Shown here piece by piece: positions 15,904 through 25,328 of a stretch of 64,000 nt of DNA. The notes beneath the pieces were generated by a model. It ran no database searches and was not told the origin of the DNA. It saw only the letters and a program-made list of their open reading frames with translations. Source of the stretch: Parvularcula sp. BBD 1991-13. GTDB lineage: Bacteria; Pseudomonadota; Alphaproteobacteria; Caulobacterales; Parvularculaceae. The translations under genes were made by a program, and so were the position numbers. The DNA is taken from contig LYSZ01000012.1 in assembly GCA_001657385.1 (NCBI GenBank), positions 1 to 64,000 on the forward strand, written 5' to 3'. The stretch's first letter is position 1; each line of letters opens with the position of its first letter.

Positions 15904-18060
15904 ATGTTTAAAAACATCCCGTACAGAACTTCTTTGTTAGCAAGCGCCGCCGCGCTCGCGCCGCTGGCCGTCGCCGCCCAGACGCCGCAGGGCGAAGAGG
16001 CGCACGATCACAACTTCCCCCATCGCGCCGAGCAGATCATCGTCACCGCCTCGCCCATCGAGCGCACGGTCGGCGAGACGATCCTCAATACGTCCGTCAT
16101 CGACGGGGAGGAGTTGCAGCGCCGTCTTGAAAACTCGATCGGGGAGACCCTGCGCCGGGAACCCGGCGTCTCCTCCACCTTCTTCGGCCCCGGCGCCGGC
16201 CGGCCCATCATCCGCGGCCTCGGCGGCGACCGCATCCGCGTTCTCGACAATGGCATCGGCGCGATCGACGCTTCGCCCACCAGCCCCGATCACGCGGTTG
16301 CGGTGGAGCCGGTGACCGCCGAGCGCATCGAGATCGTGCGCGGCTCGGGCATGCTGCTCTACGGTTCCTCCGCGGCCGGGGGCGTCGTCAACGTCCTCAG
16401 CGGGCGCATCCCGAGCGCCGTGCCGGAAGGCGGCGTCGACGGCGGTCTGCGTCTCAGCGGCGCGACCGTGGACGACAGCTATGAGGCCGCCGGCGGTTTC
16501 GATCTCAGCCTTGGCGAGTTCGGCGGCGGAACCCTTGTTTTCCACGGCGACGGCTTTTTCCGCGAAGGCGAGGATTACGACATTCCGGGTTTTGCGGAAT
16601 CGGCCCGCCTGCGCGCCCTGGAGGAAGCCGAGCACGAGGAGGAAGAAGGTCCCGACCACGAGCATGAGGAAGAAGGGGAGGCGTTCGGCGTCGCGGAGAA
16701 CTCCGCCTTTGAAACCTACGGCGGATCGGCCGGGCTGTCCTGGGTGTTCGACAACGGCTTTGTCGGCGTTTCCGGCACGGCGTTCGAAACCGAATACGGC
16801 GTGCCCGGCGGCCATGAGCACGCCCATGAGGAAGGCGAGGAAGAAGAAGAGGGCGAAGAGGAGGAAGAAGGCGGCGTCACCATCGACTTGCGCCAGCGCC
16901 GGCTCGATTTCAACGGCGAGATCGAGGGCGATTTCGGCTTCTTCAGCAAGGCCAAGTTCCGCCTCGGCTACGCCGATTACGAACATGCCGAAGTCGAGCC
17001 GAACGGCGAGGTCGGCACGCTCTTCACCAACGAAGGCTGGGAGGGCCGGCTTGAACTGGTCGACAAGACGCGCGCCTTTCTCGGCGGCGAGCTGACCGGC
17101 GCGGTCGGCGGTCAGTTCCGGCTGCGCGATTTCTCCGCTGTCGGCGAGGAAGCCTTCGTGCCGCCGACCGATACGGAGCAATTCGGCGTCTTCGCATTGC
17201 AGGAACTCGCGATCGGCAAGTGGCGCTTCGATCTCGGCGGACGCTATGAAAACACCTCTCACGAGGTGCAGGAAACCGGGTTCGGCCGCGACTTCGACGG
17301 GTTCTCGGTCTCCGGCGGCGTTGGTTATCAGCCCCAGGAAGAACTGTTCTTCGGCGTCACCGCCTATCGCACCGAGCGGGCGCCGTCCACGGAGGAACTG
17401 TTCTCCAACGGTCCGCACCTCGCCACCAATGCGTTCGAAATCGGCGATCCGACCCTCGACGAGGAAATCGCCGTCGGCGTCGAGGCGACGGCCCGCTTCG
17501 TTACCGAGCGGTTCCGCGCGTCGGTCAACGGTTTCTACACGACCTACGAGGATTTTATCTTCGAGCGGCCCAATGGCGAGATCGAAGACGGCCTTCCGGT
17601 CTTCGAGTTTGTCTCCCAGGACGCGACCTTCACCGGTTTCGAGGCGATGATGGAGAGTGAGATCGCCCGTCTCGGCGCGGTCGACATTCACGGCGATGCA
17701 TCGGTCGATTACGTGCGCGCGACGACGGATGCGGCCGAGGACAGCAACCTGCCGCGCATTCCGCCGCTGTCGGGCATTGTCGGCCTTGAAGCCCGCTCGA
17801 CCTACGCGGATCTGCGCGCGGAGTTCGAGTACGCCATCGAGCAGGACGACACGGCCGCCTTCGAGTTGCCCACGGACGGCTATCAGCTCCTCAACGCCTA
17901 TCTGACCTTGCGGCCGCTGCCGGAAAACACCGGTCTGTCGGTCCGGATCTCTGGCACGAACCTCACCGACGAGGAAGTTCGTCTGCACACGTCGTTCCTC
18001 AAGGACCTCGTCCCGCTGCCGGGACGCAACATCAGGATTTCGCTGCAGGGATCTTTCTGA
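15904..18060 (+). CDS. ZnuD-like TonB-dependent receptor with His/Glu-rich loops
   Basis: The 718-aa receptor has a signal peptide (LLASAAALAPLAVAA), a His-containing mature N-terminus (EEAHDHNFPHR), a plug with GRPIIRGLGGDRIRVLDNGIGAIDASPTSPDHAVAVEP, and a beta-barrel ending in ISLQGSF. Two acidic/His-rich loops (EHEEEEGPDHEHEEEGE and GHEHAHEEGEEEEE) are typical of ZnuD-type zinc receptors. I infer uptake of zinc or a related divalent metal. The preceding small His/Cys protein may be co-regulated; a Zur site is suspected but not convincingly readable. Confidence 0.87.
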   Translation: MFKNIPYRTSLLASAAALAPLAVAAQTPQGEEAHDHNFPHRAEQIIVTASPIERTVGETILNTSVIDGEELQRRLENSIGETLRREPGVSSTFFGPGAGRPIIRGLGGDRIRVLDNGIGAIDASPTSPDHAVAVEPVTAERIEIVRGSGMLLYGSSAAGGVVNVLSGRIPSAVPEGGVDGGLRLSGATVDDSYEAAGGFDLSLGEFGGGTLVFHGDGFFREGEDYDIPGFAESARLRALEEAEHEEEEGPDHEHEEEGEAFGVAENSAFETYGGSAGLSWVFDNGFVGVSGTAFETEYGVPGGHEHAHEEGEEEEEGEEEEEGGVTIDLRQRRLDFNGEIEGDFGFFSKAKFRLGYADYEHAEVEPNGEVGTLFTNEGWEGRLELVDKTRAFLGGELTGAVGGQFRLRDFSAVGEEAFVPPTDTEQFGVFALQELAIGKWRFDLGGRYENTSHEVQETGFGRDFDGFSVSGGVGYQPQEELFFGVTAYRTERAPSTEELFSNGPHLATNAFEIGDPTLDEEIAVGVEATARFVTERFRASVNGFYTTYEDFIFERPNGEIEDGLPVFEFVSQDATFTGFEAMMESEIARLGAVDIHGDASVDYVRATTDAAEDSNLPRIPPLSGIVGLEARSTYADLRAEFEYAIEQDDTAAFELPTDGYQLLNAYLTLRPLPENTGLSVRISGTNLTDEEVRLHTSFLKDLVPLPGRNIRISLQGSF

Positions 18061-18077
18061 TCCTTCAGCGAAAGCCC

Positions 18078-18111
18078 GCGAAGCGCCGGGGTCACGCGGC
18101 CGGCGCTTCGC
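18078..18111. terminator. bidirectional hairpin between convergent genes
   Basis: A perfect 12-bp stem GCGAAGCGCCGG/CCGGCGCTTCGC with a 10-nt loop, flanked by GAAAG/CTTTC, lies between the ZnuD-like gene and the convergent patatin gene and extends into the latter's last codons. The T-tract is weak, but position and stem strength suggest a shared terminator. Confidence 0.6.
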
Positions 18112-19177
18112 TTTCGGTGAGGGCGGCTTCGTCGCTGGCGTCGCCGTCGAACATGGCGCGCAGGTCGACCGACGAGCGCTCCCCGATCGCGTCGAACTTT
18201 TCCTCCAGCCACTGCTCGGCGATCGCCCGTCCGCGGGTTTTCAGATCCATGAAAAACGTCCAGTCCGTCCGGAACTTGGTCGAGATGTCGTAATCGGCCA
18301 TCGCCACGTCGGAGCGGATGGAGTGGACGCGGATGTTGCGCAGGCGGTCGCGGTATTCGTCCTTGATCCAGCCGTCGTCGAGCAGTTTGTGCACGAAGCT
18401 CACCGCCCGCAATTCGCGCAGGAGCGATGAGTTGAACGTGATCTCGTTGACGCGGTTCATGATGTCCGGGGCGGTCCTGGGCAACTCGTCGCGCTCGATC
18501 GGGTTCACATGGACGATGACCACGTCCGAGGAGGCCGCTTCGTAAAAGAACGGGAACAGGACGGGATTGCCCATATAGCCGCCGTCCCAGTAATGCTCGC
18601 CGTCGATCTCGACCGCCTTGAACAGGAAAGGCAGGCATGTGGACGCGCAGACGACGTCGGTTGAAACTTCTCCGGTCTCGAACACCTGCACCTTGCCGGT
18701 GCGCACGTTCGTGGCGGCGACGAACAGTTTGGTGACGTCGCAGCGCCGGAGGCTGTCGAAGTCGATACAGGCCTCAAGAATATCCCGCAGCGGATTAATG
18801 TCGAAGGGGTTGAACTGGTAGGGCGAGACGGTGCGCGTCATGGCGTCGAACGCCTGATAGGTCCAGGCGTTGACGAGGTCCGCTCCGCCAAGCGCCATCG
18901 GGAAGGGATTGGCGCGCACGGGGCTGTAATAGCGTCCGGCCTCGCTGATCTTTTTCCAGAGCCCGTCCAGCGCCTCGCGCGCGCCCGCGGCGCCGCCCTT
19001 GTGCAGGCCGTAGGCGACGGCCGCCGCGTTGACCGCGCCGGCGCTGCATCCGGAGATCGCCTCGATGTCGACGCGGTCGTCCTCCAGGAGGCGGTCGGCG
19101 ACGCCCCAGGTGATCGCCCCGTGGGCGCCGCCGCCCTGAAAGGCGAGATTGATTTTCTTCCGGTTCGTCTGCGCCAT
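18092..19177 (-). CDS. patatin-like phospholipase
   Basis: The 361-aa protein has the patatin fold: oxyanion-hole motif GGGAHG (15-20), nucleophile elbow GCSAG with Ser45, and catalytic dyad aspartate in DGG (Asp198 of YWDGGYMGNP). It should hydrolyse acyl esters of phospholipids or stored lipid. There is no signal peptide, so it is cytoplasmic or membrane-associated. It follows bdhA in the same direction; bdhA plus a patatin hydrolase would fit polyhydroxybutyrate or lipid turnover, which is inference. Confidence 0.9.
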   Translation of the reverse strand: MAQTNRKKINLAFQGGGAHGAITWGVADRLLEDDRVDIEAISGCSAGAVNAAAVAYGLHKGGAAGAREALDGLWKKISEAGRYYSPVRANPFPMALGGADLVNAWTYQAFDAMTRTVSPYQFNPFDINPLRDILEACIDFDSLRRCDVTKLFVAATNVRTGKVQVFETGEVSTDVVCASTCLPFLFKAVEIDGEHYWDGGYMGNPVLFPFFYEAASSDVVIVHVNPIERDELPRTAPDIMNRVNEITFNSSLLRELRAVSFVHKLLDDGWIKDEYRDRLRNIRVHSIRSDVAMADYDISTKFRTDWTFFMDLKTRGRAIAEQWLEEKFDAIGERSSVDLRAMFDGDASDEAALTESEAPAA

Positions 19178-19240
19178 GGTCGGGCCTCGCGTGCGGTTGC
19201 GTTTCGGGGGCGGGGGAGAGGCGGGGGAGCGATGGGGACG

Positions 19241-20059
19241 TCAGTGGGCCACCCAGCCGCCGTCGATCTGATGCGCCGCGCCGGTGATCTGCGCCGCCGC
19301 GTCGGCGCACAGGAAGACCGCCATGGCGCCGATCTGCTCCACGGTCACGAACTGCTTCGTCGGTTGCGCGTCCAGGATGACGGTCTTGACGACTTCGTCC
19401 TCGGTCATGCCCCGGGCCTTGGCGGTGTCCGGGATCTGCTTTTCGACCAGCGGCGTTTTCACGTATCCGGGGCAGATGGCGTTGCAGGTCACGCCGTGTT
19501 CAGCGCCCTCCAGGGCGACGGTCTTGGTGAGGCCGAGAATGCCGTGCTTGGCGGCCACATAGGCCGCCTTGTATGGCGAGGCGACGAGGCCGTGCGCCGA
19601 GGCGATGTTGATGATCCGCCCGTAGCCGCGCTTTTTCATGCCGGCGAAGGCCGCCTTGGTGGTGTGAAAAGCCGAGGAAAGGTTGATCGCCATGATCGCG
19701 TCCCATTTGTCTTCCGGGAATTCCTCAATCGGCGAGACATGCTGGATGCCGGCGTTGTTGACCAGAACGTCCACCTGCCCGAACGCGGCCTCGGTTTCGT
19801 TAATCAGATTGCGGATCTCTTCCGGTCTGGTCATGTCCGCGCCGTGATAGCGGACTTTCACCCCATGCTCGGCTTCAAGGCCGGCGCGGGTTTTCTCGAT
19901 CTCGTCCGCATCCCCGAAGCCGTTCAGCATCACGTTCCAGCCCTCGGCGGCGAAGGCGGTCGCCACGCCGAGGCCGATGCCGGAGGTGGAGCCGGTGATG
20001 ACGGTGTTCAACGGAGCGGTCGAAACGGCTTTTGTCGGGGCGCTGGCGGACTGGCTCAT
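19241..20059 (-). CDS. bdhA: 3-hydroxybutyrate dehydrogenase (SDR family)
   Basis: The 272-aa short-chain dehydrogenase has the NAD-binding TGSTSGIGLG motif, NNAGIQ and the catalytic Ser154/Tyr167/Lys171 in NIASAHGLVASPYKAAYVAAKHG. The ASAHGLVASPYK and QFVTVEQIGAMAVFLCADAAAQITGA segments are characteristic of D-3-hydroxybutyrate dehydrogenase, which interconverts 3-hydroxybutyrate and acetoacetate. The first 15 residues precede the fold and may reflect a slightly early start. Confidence 0.9.
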   Translation of the reverse strand: MSQSASAPTKAVSTAPLNTVITGSTSGIGLGVATAFAAEGWNVMLNGFGDADEIEKTRAGLEAEHGVKVRYHGADMTRPEEIRNLINETEAAFGQVDVLVNNAGIQHVSPIEEFPEDKWDAIMAINLSSAFHTTKAAFAGMKKRGYGRIINIASAHGLVASPYKAAYVAAKHGILGLTKTVALEGAEHGVTCNAICPGYVKTPLVEKQIPDTAKARGMTEDEVVKTVILDAQPTKQFVTVEQIGAMAVFLCADAAAQITGAAHQIDGGWVAH

Positions 20060-20525
20060 GGGCGGCGTTCCTTATCTTGTGAACAATTCGTGCGGGCGGT
20101 CTTGCGGGGTGGCCTGTCGGGACGGCCTGTCGGAGCGGTCCGTCAGATCGACGGATCGTCGCACGTCCGGCCAGGCGAGCGCGGACCGAGCTTATGTGTT
20201 GCGTCGCACAAGAGCAACCGCGCCGCCGCCGCGCCCGGCCCGAGAACCGGCGCTCTGTACATTGAGCAATACGTTTGCGTCTGCCGGCCGCGCCGCGAGG
20301 TTGAGACGGCGCCTCGTTTCGTCTAAGACATGCGCCCGTCGGCAGAGGAGCGCCCTGCGCGTGAACAGCTAAGTCATTTCTTCCGAAGCGTTAATGCGCC
20401 CGCCCGAGCGCGGGGCGCGTCGTGTCCATCGCGCATCTCAGTCCATCGCGCATCGCAAAAGGACGCGCGGACCAACACGACGCGCGCAACCTTCTCGAAA
20501 AGAAACTGACGACGGAGACTGACTG
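20060..20525. other. intergenic region with a short direct repeat
   Basis: About 466 bp separate bdhA from the divergent acetyltransferase gene. I see no gene; overlapping ORFs here are shadows. It presumably holds both promoters. A 14-bp direct repeat GTCCATCGCGCATC occurs at 20424-20437 and 20441-20454. Confidence 0.6.
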
Positions 20526-21200
20526 ATGCCGGCTCGCCCGACCCCGACCCCCCTGACCTCGTCCCGATGCGGCCCCGACCCTGGCAGCGCCTATCCCCTC
20601 GCCGCGACCAGGCAGGTCGCTTTTCTGAACAATGTCGTCGATCACCCGATGATCAAAATCGGCGATTACACCTACTATGACGACCCTGACGGCCCGGAGC
20701 GCTTTGTCGAGACCTGTGTGCGCTATCATTACGACCATATGGGCGACCGGTTGATCATCGGCCGCTTCTGCGCGCTCGCCGCCAAGGTCCAGTTCATCAT
20801 GAACGGCGCCAATCACGCCCTGAACGGGCTGTCGACCTATCCGTTCTCTATATTCGGCGAAGGGTGGGAGGATCCCGGCGCCGACTGGTCGCGCGGCTCG
20901 CGCGGCGACACGCTCGTCGGCAACGACGTCTGGATCGGACGCGGCGCGACCGTGATGCCCGGCGTGCGCGTCGGCGACGGCGCGGTGATCGGCGCGGGCG
21001 CGGTGGTGGCGCGGGACGTCCCGGACTACGCCGTCATGGTGGGCAATCCGGCCCGCGTTGTAAAAATGCGGTTCCCGCCGGACGATGTTGCGCGGTTGTT
21101 GAAGATTGCCTGGTGGCGCTGGCCGGCCGAGAGGATCACCGCGAACCTCGCCGCGATCCGCGGCGGCGACGTGGGGGCGCTGGCGCGCGACGCGCCGTGA
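20526..21200 (+). CDS. CatB/Vat-type hexapeptide-repeat O-acetyltransferase
   Basis: The 224-aa protein is a left-handed beta-helix acyltransferase of the xenobiotic (Vat/CatB) group. It has [44 protein letters not shown] with the conserved catalytic-type His, then hexapeptide repeats [50 protein letters not shown]. It would transfer acetyl from acetyl-CoA to a hydroxyl acceptor. Streptogramin or chloramphenicol inactivation is possible but many relatives act on sugars. Confidence 0.88.
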   Translation: MPARPTPTPLTSSRCGPDPGSAYPLAATRQVAFLNNVVDHPMIKIGDYTYYDDPDGPERFVETCVRYHYDHMGDRLIIGRFCALAAKVQFIMNGANHALNGLSTYPFSIFGEGWEDPGADWSRGSRGDTLVGNDVWIGRGATVMPGVRVGDGAVIGAGAVVARDVPDYAVMVGNPARVVKMRFPPDDVARLLKIAWWRWPAERITANLAAIRGGDVGALARDAP

Positions 21201-21361
21201 CGAGACCGAAAGGCGGTTTGCGCCGCCATGCGTCCCGGTAGTCTATGCGGTTCGTAAAAAAATTCGTGACAATTATCAATATTTATTAACCTATCCTATT
21301 AATTGGCGATTAAGCGACGGCTGATAATTCTTCCTGTGTGCAAGACGAATGGAGGTATCAC

Positions 21362-21520
21362 ATGTTGCGTAAATTCTTGCAGGACGAAGACGGCGCGACC
21401 GCGATCGAATATGGCCTGATTGCCGCTCTCATCGCCGTTGCGGTTATCGCGGCGATCCAGGCGGTCGGCACCGAGCTGTCTACGACGTTCAGCGAAATCG
21501 AGTCCGGTCTTCAAAACTAA
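21362..21520 (+). CDS. Flp-family type IVb pilin
   Basis: The 52-aa prepilin has a short basic leader (MLRKFLQDEDG), the Flp cleavage/glutamate motif (G-ATAIEYGLIAALIAVAVIAAI) and a short polar C-terminus. Such prepilins are processed by a TadV/CpaA peptidase and assembled into Tad pili. The start is the ATG seven bases after GGAGG, inside the longer track ORF. No tad/cpa genes lie in the window, so this is a detached pilin gene. A strong terminator follows. Confidence 0.93.
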   Translation: MLRKFLQDEDGATAIEYGLIAALIAVAVIAAIQAVGTELSTTFSEIESGLQN

Positions 21521-21572
21521 CGAGCGCCGGTTATCGAGCTGACCTTATCTTCCAAGGTCAACGCTAGATCCC

Positions 21573-21621
21573 AAACCATCCCTGGTCTTTCATGTGATGA
21601 AAGTCCGGGGATGGTTTTTTT
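21573..21621 (+). terminator. intrinsic terminator after Flp pilin
   Basis: The hairpin AAACCATCCC...GGGATGGTTT, extended by CTTTCAT/ATGAAAG around a GTG loop and followed by seven T residues, is a textbook rho-independent terminator about 50 bases after the pilin stop. Confidence 0.92.
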
Positions 21622-21712
21622 GTAAGCGACATCCTCTGGTCGAAAAAAATTCCTTGATGAAAGAACAAAAAGAGAATATAGAACAAAAAAGGAACTTTTC
21701 AGGGGTTAAGCA

Positions 21713-21808
21713 ATGGAAAACGAACGCTTGCAGGATGTGGTCGGCCTCGGAGTGCTGTTGATGGTGATCGGCGCGGCGCAGCTATGGGGCGCTCTGCTCG
21801 CGGTGTGA
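21713..21808 (+). CDS. 31-aa single-span membrane miniprotein
   Basis: A 31-codon ORF (MENERLQDVVGL then a hydrophobic run GVLLMVIGAAQLWGALLAV) lies after the pilin terminator. A charged N-terminus followed by one membrane-spanning helix is the usual form of small membrane proteins. It is too short for the ORF track and the upstream ribosome-binding site is weak, so its expression is uncertain. Confidence 0.4.
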   Translation: MENERLQDVVGLGVLLMVIGAAQLWGALLAV

Positions 21809-21828
21809 GGCGCGCTGTTGCGCGCCCG

Positions 21829-22815
21829 TCAGATGACGCCGATGGACAGGCAGTCATGCACGTGAAGCAGGCCCAGCGGCCTGTTGTCTTCGTCGACGAT
21901 AAAGACGGCGGTGATTTTTCGCTCGCTGAAAAGCGCGAGCGCTTCGGCGGCGAGGCTGTCGGGCGTCACCACCTGCGGCCCTGGCGTCATGATGTCTGCC
22001 ACCCGGGCATCGACGACATGACGATCGTAATGGCGACGCAAATCGCCGTCGGTGACGATGCCCACAAGCCTGCCGTCTTCGTCCACCGCGCCGACGCAGC
22101 CGAAGCCGCCGGCGTTGATCGCCTTCACAGCGCGCTCGACCGTGTCCTGCGGCCCGCACAAAGGCATTTCCTTGTGATGCATCAGGTCGCTGACCCGTTT
22201 CAGGGCGGCGCCCAGCCTGCCGCCCGGATGAAAGGTGTGGAAGTCGGTCGCGGTGAAACCCTTGCGCTGCAGGATCGTCACCGCCAGGGCGTCGCCGAGC
22301 GCCATCATCATCGCGGTTGAAGTGGTCGGCGCGCCCGTCACGGCGCAGGCTTCCTTCGCTGGCGGCAGGATCAGGCGCATCGCCGCGGCCTGCGCCAGGG
22401 CTGAATCCGCGCCGGAGGTCATGGCGATCAGAGGAATGTCAAAACGCCCCGCATAAGCGATCACGTCGCCCAGTTCGGGCGTTTCCCCGGAATTGGAAAG
22501 CGCGATCACGATATCGTCCCGGCTGATCATGCCGAGGTCGCCATGGCTGGCTTCCGCCGGGTGGACAAAGCTCGCCGGCGCGCCGGTGGAGGCGAAGGTG
22601 GCGGCGATCTTGCGCGCGACATGGCCGGATTTTCCCATGCCCGTCACGATCAGCCGCCCTTTGACGTCGGCGCAGGCGGCGGCCGCCGCGTCGAAGGCGC
22701 GCGCCAGAGCGCTGTCGCCGTCAGTCATGGCGTCGGCGAGGGCGGCGAGGCCGTCGATCTCCGTCCTGATCGCGGCGGCGGCGATGAGGTGCGCGCGGGT
22801 CATGGGAGTTTGCAA
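21829..22815 (-). CDS. kdsD: arabinose-5-phosphate isomerase (KpsF/GutQ)
   Basis: The 328-aa protein joins an SIS sugar-isomerase domain (GMGKSGHVARKIAATFASTGAPASFVHPAEASHGDLGM, SNSGETPEL) to two CBS domains (residues about 205-325). It interconverts ribulose 5-phosphate and arabinose 5-phosphate, supplying Kdo synthesis. It is divergent from kdsA across 119 bp. A second Met four codons in (MTRAHL) is an alternative start. Confidence 0.94.
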   Translation of the reverse strand: MQTPMTRAHLIAAAAIRTEIDGLAALADAMTDGDSALARAFDAAAAACADVKGRLIVTGMGKSGHVARKIAATFASTGAPASFVHPAEASHGDLGMISRDDIVIALSNSGETPELGDVIAYAGRFDIPLIAMTSGADSALAQAAAMRLILPPAKEACAVTGAPTTSTAMMMALGDALAVTILQRKGFTATDFHTFHPGGRLGAALKRVSDLMHHKEMPLCGPQDTVERAVKAINAGGFGCVGAVDEDGRLVGIVTDGDLRRHYDRHVVDARVADIMTPGPQVVTPDSLAAEALALFSERKITAVFIVDEDNRPLGLLHVHDCLSIGVI

Positions 22816-22934
22816 GCGCCTCCTAACGGATTGAAACTGTGCCGCGATGTGGTTAGTGCAATCCGCAAGAGGAGTCTAATCGCGGACCGCGTCCGCTCCC
22901 GGCCGCAGGACCACGGATTGAAGAGGCGCAGCCA

Positions 22935-23846
22935 GTGAACGCCACGACGCAGCAGGACCCCCCGCCGCCGGGCCGTCCGGACCGGGCCAATCCCGTCGTC
23001 GACATCACGGTCGGCGCGCGCACCATCAGCATCGGCAACACGCTTGCGTTGACCCTGCTCGCCGGGCCCTGCGCGATGGAAAGCCGCGACCATGCGCTCG
23101 AGGTCGCCGCCGCCCTGAAGGAGATCACCGACGCCCTGGGAATCGGTTTCGTTTACAAGACGTCTTTCGACAAGGCGAACCGCACCAGCCTGGGCAGCGC
23201 GCGCGGCGTCGGTCTCGACGAGGCGCTCGGCGTCTTCGCCGACATTCGCGAACGTCTTGGCGTGCCGGTGCTGACCGACGTGCACGAGCGCGGGCAATGC
23301 GCACCGGTCGCCGAGGTTGTCGACATTCTTCAGATCCCGGCCTTTCTGTGCCGTCAGACCGACCTTCTCGTCGCCGCAGCCCAAACCGGCCGCGTCGTCA
23401 AGATCAAGAAGGGCCAGTTTCTTGCGCCCTGGGACATGAAAAACGTCGTCGCCAAGGTGACGCAGGCGGGCAACCCCAATGTCCTCGTCACCGAGCGCGG
23501 CGCGAGTTTCGGATACAACACGCTAGTGTCCGATTTCCGCAGCCTGCCGGTCATGGCCGCCGAAACAGGCGCGCCAGTGATTTTCGACGCCACCCACTCG
23601 GTGCAGCAGCCCGGCGGGCAGGGCGCGACCTCCGGCGGCCAACGCGAGATGGTTCCGACGCTGGCCCGCGCCGCCGTCGCCGTCGGCGTCGCCGGCGTCT
23701 TCGCGGAAACCCATCCCGACCCGGACAAAGCGCCTTCGGACGGACCGAACATGATCCCGCTGCGCCGGATGAAGGCCTTCCTTGAGGATCTCGCGGCGCT
23801 CGACCGCATCGCCAAGGCAAGGCCCTCCCTGCACGGATTTTCCTGA
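22935..23846 (+). CDS. kdsA: 3-deoxy-8-phosphooctulonate synthase
   Basis: KdsA condenses PEP with arabinose 5-phosphate to Kdo-8-phosphate for lipopolysaccharide. The 303-aa sequence shows [70 protein letters not shown] and [12 protein letters not shown]. It starts with GTG and has an N-terminal proline-rich extension before the fold. The adjacent divergent kdsD makes its substrate. Confidence 0.96.
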   Translation: MNATTQQDPPPPGRPDRANPVVDITVGARTISIGNTLALTLLAGPCAMESRDHALEVAAALKEITDALGIGFVYKTSFDKANRTSLGSARGVGLDEALGVFADIRERLGVPVLTDVHERGQCAPVAEVVDILQIPAFLCRQTDLLVAAAQTGRVVKIKKGQFLAPWDMKNVVAKVTQAGNPNVLVTERGASFGYNTLVSDFRSLPVMAAETGAPVIFDATHSVQQPGGQGATSGGQREMVPTLARAAVAVGVAGVFAETHPDPDKAPSDGPNMIPLRRMKAFLEDLAALDRIAKARPSLHGFS

Positions 23847-23864
23847 CGCTCCGCGGCTTGCGCG

Positions 23865-24686
23865 TCAGAAGCCCAGCGCCAGTTGCGCCCAGCGCCACAA
23901 CAGCCTGACGGCGACATAAATCATCAGCGTGGCGGTAAGACGCCTGATCGCGGTTTCCGGCAGCTTCAGCGCGCCGAGGCGCGAGCCGACCTGACCGCCG
24001 ATGAGCACCGCGGGAAACAACGGCCAGTATGCGGCGAGGGCGGGCAGGAGACGCGCCTCGCCCAGCTGGGTCAACTGGCCCGCCAGTCCGCTGATCGAAT
24101 TGACGAAGATGAAAAAGCAGGCGGCGGCGGCGATCTCCCGCGCTGGACCCCAGCGCATGAAGTAAAGCAGCGGCGCGAGGAAGACGCCGCCGCCAATGCC
24201 GACGACGCCGGCGAGAAACCCCAGCGCGCCGCCGGCGCCGAGCGCCAGCGCCAGCGGCAGGGACAGGGGCAGGGGCAGGGGCAGGGATAGGAATAGGGGC
24301 GCGGATAGCGCGCTCGCCGCCGGCGCGGCGCTTTGCGTTTCGCCGCGCGGCCCGAAAAACAGGTGCACGCCGGCGAGCAAAAGCGAGCCGCCCAGAAGAC
24401 CGACGAACAGGGTTTCCGAAACCGGCATGCGCCCGCCGAGCCAGGCGAGCGGGATCGAACTGACGATGAACGGCGCGATGCGGCCGAGGCGCAGCAGCCC
24501 CGCGGCGCCGAAGCGCCACACTCCGCCGGTGACGACGATCAGGTTACAGACGAGTGCGATCGCCGGCAGGACGCGGTAATCGGCGTCATGAAGAACAAGC
24601 AGCGCGTTGTAGGTCGACCCGCCGCCGAAGCCGACCGACGCATAGAGAAGGGCCGTGCCCGCGAACATCAGGGCGAGAAGGATCAT
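23865..24686 (-). CDS. TauE/SafE-family membrane transporter
   Basis: The 273-aa protein has about eight predicted membrane spans in two halves, each opening with a small-residue motif (LYASVGFGGGSTYNALLVL and GFLAGVVGIGGGVFLAPLLYF) characteristic of the TauE/SafE family, which exports sulfite or organosulfur anions. The central LPLPLPLSLPLALAL stretch is encoded by a short CAGGGG-type repeat (about 24256-24287), so its length may be variable. It is nine bases downstream of the MobA-like gene. Confidence 0.88.
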   Translation of the reverse strand: MILLALMFAGTALLYASVGFGGGSTYNALLVLHDADYRVLPAIALVCNLIVVTGGVWRFGAAGLLRLGRIAPFIVSSIPLAWLGGRMPVSETLFVGLLGGSLLLAGVHLFFGPRGETQSAAPAASALSAPLFLSLPLPLPLSLPLALALGAGGALGFLAGVVGIGGGVFLAPLLYFMRWGPAREIAAAACFFIFVNSISGLAGQLTQLGEARLLPALAAYWPLFPAVLIGGQVGSRLGALKLPETAIRRLTATLMIYVAVRLLWRWAQLALGF

Positions 24687-24695
24687 GACGCGCCG

Positions 24696-25328
24696 TCACC
24701 CCAGCCGCGCCAGCGCGTCAAGGTCGCCGGGCGCGTCGATATCCTGAACGACGCCCGGATCGTCGACGGGAATTTGCGCGATGGCCGCGGCGTCGCCGGA
24801 CAGGAGCCCGCGCGCGCCGGCGTCTCCGTCCAGCGCCAGCAGGGCCGGCGTGAAACGGCTCGGGAAAATGACCGGATGCCCGCGCCGTCCGTCATGAACC
24901 GGCGCGACGATCGCCCCGTCCGCGCGATGCGCGAAGGCGTGGGCGAGGGCGGCGACGGTCGTCCGTGCGATGCGCGGCATGTCGCCGAGGGCGATCATGA
25001 CGCCGTCGGCGTCGCCCGGCGCGGCCGCGCCCACGCCGATGGCGATGGACCGGCCCAGCCCCGCGTCCGGCGCAGGGTTAACCGCGATGTCGAAGCCGAA
25101 CCGCCGGCCGATGACCGCCGCGGCGTCGGCTCGGGGGCCGACGACAAGGACGCGGCGCTGGAACGCAAAGCCGGCGAACCGTCGAAGGCTCGCCGCCAGC
25201 ACCGGCCGGCCGCCGTAATCGGCGAGGAGCTTGTCGGCCTTGCCGAAACGACGCGAGCGGCCCGCCGCCAGGACGACGAGGCGCAATGATTTCGCGTCAG
25301 TTTTCAAGAGGCTCGAGTCCGGCGTCAT
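24696..25328 (-). CDS. MobA-like NTP transferase (molybdenum cofactor cytidylyl/guanylyltransferase type)
   Basis: The 210-aa protein has the nucleotide-binding signature LAAGRSRRFGKADKLLADYGGRPVL and the metal-binding region GVMIALGDMPRI, followed by GRRGHPVIFPSRF, the pattern of MocA/MobA-like Moco nucleotidyltransferases. Enzymes of the xanthine oxidase family need the cytosine dinucleotide form, so MocA is the likelier role. It is divergent from a molybdenum hydroxylase operon, which supports that reading. Confidence 0.88.
   Translation of the reverse strand: MTPDSSLLKTDAKSLRLVVLAAGRSRRFGKADKLLADYGGRPVLAASLRRFAGFAFQRRVLVVGPRADAAAVIGRRFGFDIAVNPAPDAGLGRSIAIGVGAAAPGDADGVMIALGDMPRIARTTVAALAHAFAHRADGAIVAPVHDGRRGHPVIFPSRFTPALLALDGDAGARGLLSGDAAAIAQIPVDDPGVVQDIDAPGDLDALARLG

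Noticed and set aside
15937-17988. 683-aa minus-strand ORF opposite the ZnuD-like receptor
   Set aside because: Shadow of a gene with clear signal peptide, plug and barrel; the apparent F/L-rich stretch is the antisense of the Glu-rich loops.
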